DNA of 64,000 nucleotides from the NCBI GenBank assembly GCA_046348855.1, contig JAXMDK010000004.1:62001-126000 (forward strand), in the 5' to 3' direction. The notes under the pieces were generated by a model. That model was not told where the DNA came from and did not search any database. It worked only from the letters and a program-made list of their open reading frames with translations. A program made the position numbers and the translations under genes. The stretch comes from TMP-24 sp046348855 (GTDB lineage: Bacteria > Pseudomonadota > Alphaproteobacteria > Rhodobacterales > Rhodobacteraceae). This document shows positions 49,272 to 57,349 of the stretch, one piece after another. The number at the start of each line of letters is the position of its first letter. Positions within the stretch are counted from its first letter, which is position 1.

Positions 49272-50185
49272 CCCCGCCCCCGGCTGGCGATCGAGTAAAG
49301 CTCGCCCGGCCGGATCAGCAGGTCGAGCGCCAGCTTGGCGCAGACCGCCAGCACCAGAAGCGCGAGCAGGATGCGCAGCTGTTCGGGCTTCAGCCGCAGC
49401 GCCAGCCCGGCGCCGATCTGGGCGCCGATCACACCCCCCAGGATCAGGAGCAGCGCCAGCATCATGTCGACCGACTGGTTGGTGAATGCGTGCATGAAGG
49501 TGGTGAAGGCGGTGACGAAGATGATCTGGAAGAGCGAGGTGCCGATCACCACCTTGGTCGGCATGTTCAGCAGGTAGATCATCGCCGGCACCATGATGAA
49601 GCCGCCGCCGACCCCCATGATCGCCGCCAGCACGCCGACGCCGAAGCCGACCAGCGTCGGGGGGATCAGGCTGATGTAGAGGCCCGAGGTGCGGAACTTC
49701 ATCTTCAGGGGCAGGCGGTGCACCCACATGTGCTGGCTGCGCCGGATCGGTGTCGCCGCCTTCTTCGCGCGCTGGAGGCTGCGCAGGCTTTCCTGCAGCA
49801 TCAGCGCGCCGATGATGCCCAGGAACAGCACGTAGGACAGCTGCACCACCAGGTCGATCTGGCCGCGCCGCGACAGGAAGTTGAAGATGAAGATGCCGGC
49901 GCTGGACCCGGCCAGGCCCGACAGCATCAGCACCACGCCCATGCGGACATCGACGGTCTTGCGCTTGAGGTGCACGAGCACGCCCGACACCGACGAGGCG
50001 ACCACCTGGTTGGCGCCGGTCGCCACCGCGACGGTGGGCGGGATGCCGATGAAGAACAGAAGCGGCGTGATCAGGAACCCGCCGCCCACGCCGAACAGGC
50101 CCGACAGCAGGCCGACGATACCCCCCAGCCCGAACAGCAGAAAGGCGTTGACCGATACTTCGGCGATCGGCAGATAAATCTGCAT
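49268..50185 (-). CDS. TSUP family (TauE/SafE) sulfite or sulfonate exporter-like permease
   Basis: A 305-residue permease with eight or more membrane segments and the two-fold TSUP repeat: LLFGLGGIVGLLSGLFGVGG with LITPLLFFIGIPP, and again VGFGVGVLAAIMGVGGGFIM. TSUP proteins move sulfite, sulfoacetate or related anions. The C-terminal overlap with the TIGR02186 gene suggests a two-part system. The ATG at 50185 begins MQIYLPIAEVSVNAF. A 14-base perfect palindrome lies about 75 bases upstream. The direction of transport cannot be told from sequence. Confidence 0.85.
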   Translation of the reverse strand: MQIYLPIAEVSVNAFLLFGLGGIVGLLSGLFGVGGGFLITPLLFFIGIPPTVAVATGANQVVASSVSGVLVHLKRKTVDVRMGVVLMLSGLAGSSAGIFIFNFLSRRGQIDLVVQLSYVLFLGIIGALMLQESLRSLQRAKKAATPIRRSQHMWVHRLPLKMKFRTSGLYISLIPPTLVGFGVGVLAAIMGVGGGFIMVPAMIYLLNMPTKVVIGTSLFQIIFVTAFTTFMHAFTNQSVDMMLALLLILGGVIGAQIGAGLALRLKPEQLRILLALLVLAVCAKLALDLLIRPGELYSIASRGRG

Positions 50186-50246
50186 TCGGAAACCGGCTCT
50201 TACAGGGGCTGAGACCTGATCGAGTGATGATACCGTTCGCCGCGAC

Positions 50247-50271
50247 TGTCAAAGGGGCAAAACCGGTTTTG
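50247..50271 (-). promoter_or_regulatory. Candidate TSUP promoter -35 with adjacent 14-bp palindrome
   Basis: On the minus strand TTGACA lies at 50247-50252; the expected -10 region has only CATCAC, a poor match. CAAAACCGGTTTTG (50258-50271) is a perfect 14-bp palindrome directly upstream of that -35, where an activator or repressor would sit. It also lies 66 bases after the importer permease stop and could instead aid termination. Confidence 0.4.
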
Positions 50272-50336
50272 TCCTGCCGTTGCCAAGATTTGCGGGCAGT
50301 GGGGCGATCTGGCCTCATCAATGCGGGCCAACTGGC

Positions 50337-51302
50337 CTATCGCTCTTTCACGTAGGGCTCGCCGCCGGCGCGCGGCGGGATCGCCCGGCCAACGAAACCG
50401 GCCAGGATCACCAGCGTCAGGATGTAGGGCGCGGCCTGCATCAGTTGCAGCGGCAGGGGAATGCCGGCGATGTCGAGGTTCTGGTAACGGTTCGACACGG
50501 CCTCGAGCAGGCCGAAGAGCATCGTCGCGCCCAGGCAGTACCAGGGCCGCCATTTGGCGAAGATCAGCGCCGCCAGCGCGATATAGCCGCGCCCGGCGGT
50601 CATTTCCTTGCCGAAGCCCGCCGACAGGCCGGTGGCCAGATAGGCGCCCGCCAGCCCGCAGAGGGCGCCGCAGATCATCACCGCCGAATAGCGCATGCCG
50701 ACGACCGAAATCCCGGCGGTGTCGACGGCGGCGGGGTTTTCGCCCACCGCCCGCAGCCTGAGGCCAAAGCGGGTGCGGTAGAGCAGCCACCAGGACGCCG
50801 GCACCAGCAGGAAGGCGACGTAGACCAGGATCGAATGGCCCGACATCACCTCGTGATAGAAGGGACCGAGGATCGGCACGGCCTGCAGCTGTGCGGCGAA
50901 GGGCAGGGTGATGGTGCCGAACCGTGCCGCGCCGTCCAGGGCCGGGGTCTTGCCGCCCAGCCCGAACCATTCCTGCCCGATCAGCACCGTCAGGCCCGAG
51001 GCGAGAAAATTGATCGCCACGCCCGAAATCAGCTGGTTGCCGCGAAAGGTGATCGCCGCCAGCCCGTGCAGAAGCGACAGGAGCAGCGAGGCGAGGATCG
51101 CCGCCAGAAGCCCCACCCACACCGACCCCGAGACCGAGGCGAAGGCCCCGGCGGCGAAGGCGGCCATCAGCATCTTGCCTTCCAGCCCGATGTCGAAGAT
51201 GCCGGCGCGTTCGGAAAAGAGCCCGGCCAGGCAGGCCAGCAGCAGCGGCACGCCCAGCCGGACGGTCGAGGCGAGGATCTGCAGGAGCGTCGGGTAATCC
51301 AT
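50337..51302 (-). CDS. ABC transporter permease (nucleoside, BmpA-type), subunit 2
   Basis: A 321-residue integral membrane permease (about nine segments) of the branched-type ABC family that includes RbsC-like nucleoside importers. Family motifs include LFSERAGIFDIGLEGKMLMA, RAVGENPAAVDTAGISVVGM and GRGYIALAALIFAKWRP. It starts at 51302, overlapping the stop of the first permease (ATGA). It is the last gene of the unit bmpA-ATPase-permease-permease, which most likely imports purine nucleosides. Confidence 0.9.
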   Translation of the reverse strand: MDYPTLLQILASTVRLGVPLLLACLAGLFSERAGIFDIGLEGKMLMAAFAAGAFASVSGSVWVGLLAAILASLLLSLLHGLAAITFRGNQLISGVAINFLASGLTVLIGQEWFGLGGKTPALDGAARFGTITLPFAAQLQAVPILGPFYHEVMSGHSILVYVAFLLVPASWWLLYRTRFGLRLRAVGENPAAVDTAGISVVGMRYSAVMICGALCGLAGAYLATGLSAGFGKEMTAGRGYIALAALIFAKWRPWYCLGATMLFGLLEAVSNRYQNLDIAGIPLPLQLMQAAPYILTLVILAGFVGRAIPPRAGGEPYVKER

Positions 51303-52393
51303 CAGCGGTCTCCCCTGCGCAGGGTCATGAACAGCCGCTCCACCGGCATGCGGATCATGTTGTCGAGCGCGCCGGTGAACAGGATCACCAGCGCCTGGAT
51401 CACGGTGATGAGTTCGCGCGGGATCGAGGTCCAGAGTGCCAACTCTGCCCCCCCCTGATAGAGGAACCCGAAGAGCAGCGAGGCGAGGATCACGCCGACC
51501 GGGTGCGACCGGCCCATCAGCGCCACGGCGATGCCGATGAAGCCCGCGCCCTCGACCGAGTTCAAGAGCAGCCGCTGCGCCTCGCCCATCACGTTGTTGA
51601 TCGCCATCATGCCCGACAGGCCGCCCGAGACCAGCATGGCGATCATGGTGATCTTGACCGGCGAGATGCCGGCGTACAGCGCCGCCGGCTCGGACTTGCC
51701 GAAGGCGCGCAGCATGTAGCCCAGCCGCGTCCGCCAGATCAGCAGCCAGACCAGCCAGGCGCAGAGAAGTGCGATGAAGAAGGTGATGTTGGCGGGGGTG
51801 TTCTTGTCGAAGATGCCGCTGAGGATCGGCATGTCGTGGAAGCGGGGCAGGGTGGTCGCCGCCGGAAAGTCGGCGGAGGCCGGGTCCATCGAGCCGATGG
51901 GCTTCAGCACATAGGACAGGAGGTAATTGAGAAGCGAGGCGGCGATGAAGTTGAACATGATCGTGGTGATGACGATATGGCTGCCGCGCTTGGCCTGCAG
52001 CCAGGCCGGGACCGCCGCCCAGGCCGCGCCGAAGACCGCCGAGGCGAGGATCGCGGCGATCAGCGCCAGCGACCAGTGCGGCCAGGGGATGAACAGGCAC
52101 ACCAGCGCCACCCCCAGCCCCCCCATCGTCGCCTGGCCTTCGCCGCCGATGTTGAACTGGCTGGCGTGGAAGGCGACCGCGACGCCGAGGCCGGTGAACA
52201 TGAAGTTGGTGGCGTAATAGAGCATGTAGCCCCAGCCCTCGGCGCGGAAGAAGGTGCCTTCGACCATCGTCTTGATCGCCTCGACCGGGTTTTCGCCGAT
52301 GGCGAGGATCACCAGCGCCGAAATGGCGAAGGCGATCAGCAGGTTCAGGATCGGGATCAGGGCGAGATCGGCCCAACGGGGCATCTTCTGCAT
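51302..52393 (-). CDS. ABC transporter permease (nucleoside, BmpA-type), subunit 1
   Basis: A 363-residue permease with eight to ten hydrophobic segments (for example ALIPILNLLIAFAISALVIL). It has the conserved FHASQFNIGGEGQATMGGLG region, and SGGLSGMMAINNVMGEAQRL near the centre. ATG 52393 overlaps the ATPase stop by one base; a GTG three bases earlier overlaps it by four. The downstream permease starts at its stop. Together the two permeases form the membrane channel. Confidence 0.9.
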   Translation of the reverse strand: MQKMPRWADLALIPILNLLIAFAISALVILAIGENPVEAIKTMVEGTFFRAEGWGYMLYYATNFMFTGLGVAVAFHASQFNIGGEGQATMGGLGVALVCLFIPWPHWSLALIAAILASAVFGAAWAAVPAWLQAKRGSHIVITTIMFNFIAASLLNYLLSYVLKPIGSMDPASADFPAATTLPRFHDMPILSGIFDKNTPANITFFIALLCAWLVWLLIWRTRLGYMLRAFGKSEPAALYAGISPVKITMIAMLVSGGLSGMMAINNVMGEAQRLLLNSVEGAGFIGIAVALMGRSHPVGVILASLLFGFLYQGGAELALWTSIPRELITVIQALVILFTGALDNMIRMPVERLFMTLRRGDR

Positions 52394-53958
52394 CACGCGC
52401 CCTCCCCGCCGACGCCGGCCATCAAGAGGCCCAGTTCGCGTTCGTCGGTCTGGTCGGGCAGCCGTTCGCCCATGATCCGCCCGTCGAACATCACCGCGAT
52501 CCGGTCCGAAAGGCTCATGATCTCGTCGAGTTCGACCGACACCAGCAGCACCGCCTTGCCGGCGTCGCGCAGTTCGACGATGCGCTTGTGGATGAATTCG
52601 ATCGCGCCGATGTCGACGCCGCGCGTCGGCTGGCCGACCAGCAGGAGGTCGGGGTTGCGCTCGATCTCGCGCGCCAGGATGATCTTCTGCTGGTTGCCGC
52701 CGGAAAAGCTTTTGGCGAGCAGGCCGGGGATCGGCGGGCGCACGTCGAAGCGGGCCATCTTGCCCTCGGTGTCCTTGACCAGCGCCGCATTGTCCATCAA
52801 GAGCGCGTTCTTCTGGTAGGCGGGGTCATGGTGATAGCCGAAGGCCACGTTTTCCCAGGCGGTGAAATCCATGATCATGCCCAGGTGCTGGCGGTCCTCC
52901 GGCACATGGGCGATGCCGTCGGCGCGGCGCGACTGGCCGTCGGAATGGCGCCCGGTCAGGTCGATGGCGCGGCCGTTGATCCTGACGGTGCCGGTGCCGC
53001 GCTGGATGCCGCCCAGGACTGCCAGAAGTTCCGACTGGCCGTTGCCGGCGACCCCGGCGATGCCGAGGATCTCGCCGGCGCGGATCGACAGGCTGACGCC
53101 CTTGACCCGCTCCACCCCGGCGCTGTCGCGGACCTTGAGCCCTTCGATTTCCAGGACCGTCGCGCCGGGTTTGGCCGGGCCTTTCGGCACGTTCAGCAGG
53201 ACCTTGCGCCCGACCATCAGCTCGGCCAGCTTTTCGGGGCTGGTCTCGGAGGTCTTGACCGTCGCCGTCATCTCGCCGCGCCGCATGACGCTGACGGTGT
53301 CGGTGATCTCCATGATCTCGCGCAGCTTGTGGGTGATGAGGATGATGGTCTTGCCCTGATCCTTCAGCCCCTTGAGGATGCGGAACAGATGGTCGGCCTC
53401 GTCGGGGGTCAGCACCCCGGTCGGCTCGTCGAGGATGAGGATGTCGGCGTGGCGGTAGAGCGCCTTGAGGATTTCGACGCGCTGCTGATGGCCGACCGAC
53501 AGTTCCTCGATCAGCGCGTCGGGGTCGACGTCCAGTTCATATTCGTGGGCGAGTTCGGCCAGCACCTTGCGCGCCTTGGCCAGCGACGGGCGCAGAAGCG
53601 CGCCGTCCTCGGCCCCCATGATCACGTTTTCGAGGACCGAGAAATTCATCACCAGCTTGAAATGCTGGAAGACCATGCCGATGCCGGCGCGGATGGCGGC
53701 CTGGCTGTCGTTGATCTGGGTGGGTTTGCCGTTCACCAGGATTTCGCCGGCGTCGGCCTTGTAGAAGCCGTAGAGGATCGACATCAGCGTCGACTTGCCG
53801 GCGCCGTTTTCGCCGATGATCCCGTGGATTGTGCCGCGCATGACGCGGATCGAGATGTCCTTGTTGGCCTGCACCGGGCCAAAGGCCTTTGATATTCCGC
53901 GTAGTTCAATGGCCGGAGCGGCAGTCGCCTGCCGCCCCTCGCTTTGTCCCCCTTCCAT
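52393..53958 (-). CDS. ABC transporter ATP-binding protein (double-domain, nucleoside importer)
   Basis: A 521-residue protein with two fused nucleotide-binding domains, as in RbsA/MglA-like importers. Domain 1 has Walker A GENGAGKSTLMSIL, signature LSVGHQQRVEIL and Walker B DILILDEPTG. Domain 2 has a degenerate Walker A (GVAGNGQSELL), signature FSGGNQQKIILAREI and LLLVGQPTRGVDIG. This matches BmpA-associated ATPases. It lies nine bases downstream of bmpA and overlaps the permease gene. The first residues (MEGGQSEGRQATAAPAIE) are probably an extension. Confidence 0.93.
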   Translation of the reverse strand: MEGGQSEGRQATAAPAIELRGISKAFGPVQANKDISIRVMRGTIHGIIGENGAGKSTLMSILYGFYKADAGEILVNGKPTQINDSQAAIRAGIGMVFQHFKLVMNFSVLENVIMGAEDGALLRPSLAKARKVLAELAHEYELDVDPDALIEELSVGHQQRVEILKALYRHADILILDEPTGVLTPDEADHLFRILKGLKDQGKTIILITHKLREIMEITDTVSVMRRGEMTATVKTSETSPEKLAELMVGRKVLLNVPKGPAKPGATVLEIEGLKVRDSAGVERVKGVSLSIRAGEILGIAGVAGNGQSELLAVLGGIQRGTGTVRINGRAIDLTGRHSDGQSRRADGIAHVPEDRQHLGMIMDFTAWENVAFGYHHDPAYQKNALLMDNAALVKDTEGKMARFDVRPPIPGLLAKSFSGGNQQKIILAREIERNPDLLLVGQPTRGVDIGAIEFIHKRIVELRDAGKAVLLVSVELDEIMSLSDRIAVMFDGRIMGERLPDQTDERELGLLMAGVGGEGA

Positions 53959-53967
53959 CCGCGCGGC

Positions 53968-54957
53968 TCAGCTCGCGGGGCAGGTATTGTCGGTCGAATA
54001 GTCGTGGATCTTCAGTTCGCCCGACTTGATCTTTTCGGCGGCGGCATCGACGGCCGCCTTCATTTCCGGCGTCACCAGCTTGGCGTTGTTGTCGTCCATC
54101 GCCACGTCGACGCCCCCGGCCTTGAGGTCCATGACGTTGACGCCGGGCTTGAGGTCGGCGCCTTCCTTGAAGGCCTCGTAGACGGCGTTGTCGACCCGCT
54201 TGACCATCGAGGTCAGGACCGAGCCGGGGTGCAGGTAATTCTGGTTGCTGTCGACGCCGATCGACAGAATGCCCTCGTCGGCGGCGGCCTGCAGGACGCC
54301 GATGCCGGTCGCGCCGGCGGCGGCATAGACCACGTCCGCGCCCTGGCTCTTCTGGGCCTTGGTCAGTTCACCGCCCTTCACCGGGTCGTTCCAGGCGGCG
54401 GGGGTGGTGCCGGTGTAGTTCTGGATGATCTTCGCGTCGGGCTTGGTGGCCTTGACCCCCTGGGCATAGCCGCAGGCGAACTTGTGGATCAGCGGAATGT
54501 CCATGCCGCCGATGAAGCCGACGGTGCCGGACTTCGACGCCATCGCCGCCATGATCCCTGCGAGGTAGGAACCCTGTTCTTCGGTGAAGACCACCGATTT
54601 CACGTTCGGCTGGTCGACCACCATGTCGATGATCGCGAACTTGGTGTTCGGGAAGTCGGGCGCGACCTTGGCCAGCACGTCGCCGAAGGCGAAGCCGGTC
54701 ATCACCACCGGGTTGGCGCCGGCCTCGGCCAGTCGCCGCAGCGCCTGTTCGCGCTGCGCCTCGGACTGCATCTCGAGTTCCTTGAAGGTGCCGCCGGTTT
54801 CCTTGGCCCAGCGCTGCGCGCCGTTGAAGGCGGCTTCGTTGAAGCTTTTGTCGAATTTGCCGCCAAGGTCGAAAATGATCGCCGGATCGGCCAGCGCCAT
54901 GCCGGAGGACAGCGCCAGCGTTGCGGCCGCGCCGAGGAATTTCGTCATGAGGGTCAT
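53968..54957 (-). CDS. BMP family ABC transporter substrate-binding protein (purine nucleoside binding)
   Basis: A 329-residue periplasmic binding protein of the BmpA/PnrA (PF02608) family. The signal peptide is TKFLGAAATLALSSGMALA; no lipobox is present, so it is soluble. Family motifs include DPAIIFDLGGKFDKSFNEAA, VVMTGFAFGDVLAKVAPDFP, ITQPN-like VVDQPNVKSVVF, EEQGSYLAGIMAAM and GFIGGMDIPLIHKFACGYAQG. The ATG at 54957 follows AGGGAGC. It heads the importer operon, with a good promoter upstream. PnrA relatives bind guanosine/adenosine. Confidence 0.93.
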   Translation of the reverse strand: MTLMTKFLGAAATLALSSGMALADPAIIFDLGGKFDKSFNEAAFNGAQRWAKETGGTFKELEMQSEAQREQALRRLAEAGANPVVMTGFAFGDVLAKVAPDFPNTKFAIIDMVVDQPNVKSVVFTEEQGSYLAGIMAAMASKSGTVGFIGGMDIPLIHKFACGYAQGVKATKPDAKIIQNYTGTTPAAWNDPVKGGELTKAQKSQGADVVYAAAGATGIGVLQAAADEGILSIGVDSNQNYLHPGSVLTSMVKRVDNAVYEAFKEGADLKPGVNVMDLKAGGVDVAMDDNNAKLVTPEMKAAVDAAAEKIKSGELKIHDYSTDNTCPAS

Positions 54958-55036
54958 CGGTAGCTCCCTGAAAGAAGGACTGTCCAATAGTGGACGCGCC
55001 CGGACGGTCCGGGGCGATCTCTGCCGGATCGCGATG

Positions 55037-55065
55037 ATTAGGGCGGAAGCCCGTCAGCCGGTCAA
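55037..55065 (-). promoter_or_regulatory. bmpA promoter
   Basis: On the minus strand TTGACC (55060-55065), 17-base spacer, CCTAAT (55037-55042). It lies about 80 bases before the bmpA ATG. Upstream of it (55082-55109), TTGACA, TTGACC and GTCAA half-sites form a possible operator: TTGAC-CAAAAA-GTCAA (55094-55109) is a dyad and an additional TTGACA lies 12 bases away. Confidence 0.55.
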
Positions 55066-55132
55066 CAAGATTCTGAAAGGTTTGACAAATCGCTTGACCA
55101 AAAAGTCAACGAATCCTTGTGATTCAAGGGTG

Positions 55133-55555
55133 TCAGCGGGTCGAGGCAGCCAGCGGACGGCTGAGGACCAGCGCGTCGGCGACCGCGCCGCCATCGCGGT
55201 AGTAGCCGGGGCGGCGTCCAGCCGGCCGGAAACCCGCGGCGCGGTAGAGGGCGATGGCCGACTCGTTTTCGGCATGGACCTCGAGAAAGGCGCGGACCGC
55301 GCCGCGCGCCTCGGCTTCGGCCAGAAAGCCGGCCAGCAACCGGCGGCCCAGGCCCTGCCGCCGGGCTTCGGGCAGGACGGCGATGGTCAGAAGCTCGGCC
55401 TCGTCGGCGACGACCTGGCCCAGGGCGAAACCGCCCGGCTCGCCGACCAGATAGCACAGCGGCGAGGCGAGGACGGCGGTGAATTCGGCGGCGGTCCAGG
55501 GGCGCGGATTGCGGAACGAGGCGGCATGGATCCGCGCCAGTTCGGCGGCGGTCAT
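55133..55555 (-). CDS. rimI: Ribosomal protein S18 alanine N-acetyltransferase (GNAT)
   Basis: A 140-residue GNAT acetyltransferase of the RimI type, which acetylates the N-terminus of ribosomal protein S18. The core motif is LLTIAVLPEARRQGLGRRLL (acetyl-CoA binding, Q/RxxGxG/A) followed by FLEVHAENESAIALYRAAGF. The ATG at 55555 overlaps the tsaB stop (ATGA), a typical tsaB-rimI pair. Some RimI-like enzymes have other targets, so the substrate is inferred from context. Confidence 0.9.
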   Translation of the reverse strand: MTAAELARIHAASFRNPRPWTAAEFTAVLASPLCYLVGEPGGFALGQVVADEAELLTIAVLPEARRQGLGRRLLAGFLAEAEARGAVRAFLEVHAENESAIALYRAAGFRPAGRRPGYYRDGGAVADALVLSRPLAASTR

Positions 55556-56199
55556 CGCAGGATCGCGGGCGGCGCCTCGCGCGGGGGGGCGGCGTCGGCG
55601 GGGCGAAGATAGAGGGGCGCAGGGCGAGCGGCGGGGGCGGTTCCGCACGCCAGCGCCAGGCGCGCCATCGCCTCGACCGGCGGCATCAGGGGCGCAAGGA
55701 CCGGCGCGCCGGTCCGGGCGGCGACCGCCGCGGCCATGTCGCCGGCGACCGGCAGCCCGGCGAAATCCGGCAGATCGGCCAGCGAGGTCGCCTGGCCGGG
55801 GGCCTCGGGGCCGGGGCGGAAGGCCTGAAAATAGAGCCGGCCCAGCCGGGCGTCCAGGGCGACCAGGCAGGGGCGGGGCTGGCCGAGGGCCAGCGCCTCG
55901 AACAGGGTCACGCCGTGGGCGGGGATGCCCAACGCGAGGGCCAGCCCCCGCGCCGCCGCGACAGACAGCCGCACCCCGGTGAAGTTGCCGGGGCCCGTAC
56001 CGACGGCAATCGCCGTCAGGTCGGCCCAGCCGGCGCCGGCGGCGTTCAGGCATTCCTCGAGCATCGGCATCAGCCGTTCCGCCTGGCCCTTGTCCATGTC
56101 TTCGTGGCGCGACGCGACGATGCGGTCGCCAGAAAGAACGGCGGCCGCGCAATGCGCGGCCGATGTGTCGAAGGCCAGGATCAACGGCTCAGGCGGCAA
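55552..56199 (-). CDS. tsaB: tRNA threonylcarbamoyladenosine biosynthesis protein TsaB
   Basis: A 215-residue ASKHA-fold protein that pairs with TsaD in making t6A37 of tRNAs. The N-terminal ILAFDTSAAHCAAAVLSGD, then AERLMPMLEECLNAAG and AVGTGPGNFTGVRLSVAAAR are all as in TsaB. It overlaps the Nfu-type gene by 11 bases and is followed by rimI with an ATGA overlap. The C-terminal part is shorter and Pro/Ala-rich, as is frequent in Rhodobacterales. Confidence 0.93.
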   Translation of the reverse strand: MPPEPLILAFDTSAAHCAAAVLSGDRIVASRHEDMDKGQAERLMPMLEECLNAAGAGWADLTAIAVGTGPGNFTGVRLSVAAARGLALALGIPAHGVTLFEALALGQPRPCLVALDARLGRLYFQAFRPGPEAPGQATSLADLPDFAGLPVAGDMAAAVAARTGAPVLAPLMPPVEAMARLALACGTAPAARPAPLYLRPADAAPPREAPPAILR

Positions 56200-56752
56200 C
56201 GGGCCGAACCTCGGTCACTTCGGGGATGTAGTGGCGCAAGAGGTTCTCGATCCCCATCTTCAGGGTCAGCGTCGAGGAGGGGCAACCGGCGCAGGATCCT
56301 TTCATGTGCAGGTAGACCACCCCGCGGTCGAAGCCGTGAAAGGTGATGTCGCCGCCATCCTGGGCCACGGCCGGGCGAACCCGCGTGTCCAGCAGTTCCT
56401 TGATCTGCTTGACGATTTCCGTGTCCGGCCCGTCGTGGCTGGCGTGGCCGCCGCGGGCTTCCTGCGCCCCTTCGATCACGGGTGCGCCGGACTGGAAATG
56501 TTCCATCACCGCGCCGAGGATCGAGGGCTTGATATGGGTCCAGTCCACGTCGTCGGCCTTGGTCACGGTGACGAAATCGGTGCCGAAGAACACGCCGGTC
56601 ACGCCGGCGATCGCGAAGATGCGCTTTGCCAGCGGCGATTTCTGCGCTGCTTCCACGGTCGGGAAATCGGCGGTGCCGACTTCGAGCACGGTCTGGCCGG
56701 GCAGAAACTTCAGCGTTGCCGGGTTGGGCGTGGATTCGGTCTGGATGAACAT
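56189..56752 (-). CDS. NifU-like Fe-S cluster carrier (Nfu/NfuA type)
   Basis: A 187-residue Fe-S carrier: an N-terminal Nfu_N domain (MFIQTESTPNPATLKFLPGQ) and a C-terminal NifU domain with the cluster-binding CAGC in KGSCAGCPSSTLTLKMGIEN. It hands [4Fe-4S] clusters to target enzymes; complex II and aconitase are likely clients. The ATG at 56752 follows GGAAG. Its 3' end overlaps tsaB by 11 bases. Nothing unusual was seen. Confidence 0.92.
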   Translation of the reverse strand: MFIQTESTPNPATLKFLPGQTVLEVGTADFPTVEAAQKSPLAKRIFAIAGVTGVFFGTDFVTVTKADDVDWTHIKPSILGAVMEHFQSGAPVIEGAQEARGGHASHDGPDTEIVKQIKELLDTRVRPAVAQDGGDITFHGFDRGVVYLHMKGSCAGCPSSTLTLKMGIENLLRHYIPEVTEVRPVAA

Positions 56753-56821
56753 GGCGCGTCTTCCTTACTATTCCAGTCGGATATGCGCCCGGCGGCCGCG
56801 GAAGTCAATGCGGCGAGGCGG

Positions 56822-57277
56822 TCAGGTGATGCTTTCCAGCCGTTCCTTGGAAATGTCGCCGGGCACGATGGTGATCGGGATCGGCAGGCTGCCCGAGTTG
56901 CGCGACATCTGCGTGACCAGCGGCCCGGGGCCGCTCTTCTCGGTTCCCGCGCCCAGGACCAGCACCCCGATCTGCGGGTCTTCGCGCACCAGCGACAGGA
57001 TCTCGTTCACCGGCTCGCCTTCGCGGATCACCAGTTCGGGCTCGATCCCCTGGCGGTCGCGCATCCATTTGGCGAAGACCTCGAAATGGGCCTCGATCCG
57101 TTCGCGGGCCTCTTGGCGCATCAGGTCGGCGACGCCGACGAAATGCTGGATGTCCTCGGGCGAGATGATCGACAGGATGGTGACGCCGCCGCCTGTATGG
57201 GCGGCGCGCAGCGCCGCAAAGCGCATGGCATTCAGGCACTCGCGCGTGTCGTCGAGCACGACCAGAAACTTCCGCAT
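56822..57277 (-). CDS. Universal stress protein (UspA family)
   Basis: A 151-residue UspA-type protein. FLVVLDDTRECLNAMRFAAL begins the fold. VLVLGAGTEKSGPGPLVTQM resembles the ATP-binding GxxG-region of the family, though the G-2x-G-9x-G pattern is not perfect. The terminal PIPITIVPGDISKERLESI is normal. It is a stress-induced regulator of unknown partner. It lies 69 bases upstream of the Nfu gene on the same strand; co-transcription is possible. The ATG at 57277 follows GGGGGAT. Confidence 0.85.
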   Translation of the reverse strand: MRKFLVVLDDTRECLNAMRFAALRAAHTGGGVTILSIISPEDIQHFVGVADLMRQEARERIEAHFEVFAKWMRDRQGIEPELVIREGEPVNEILSLVREDPQIGVLVLGAGTEKSGPGPLVTQMSRNSGSLPIPITIVPGDISKERLESIT

Positions 57278-57349
57278 GAAATCCCCCGTAGACTGGCGCG
57301 ATCATGGCGGCTTGGCGCGCCGAAGGCAACGGGGCGGGGGGCGGAGGGT

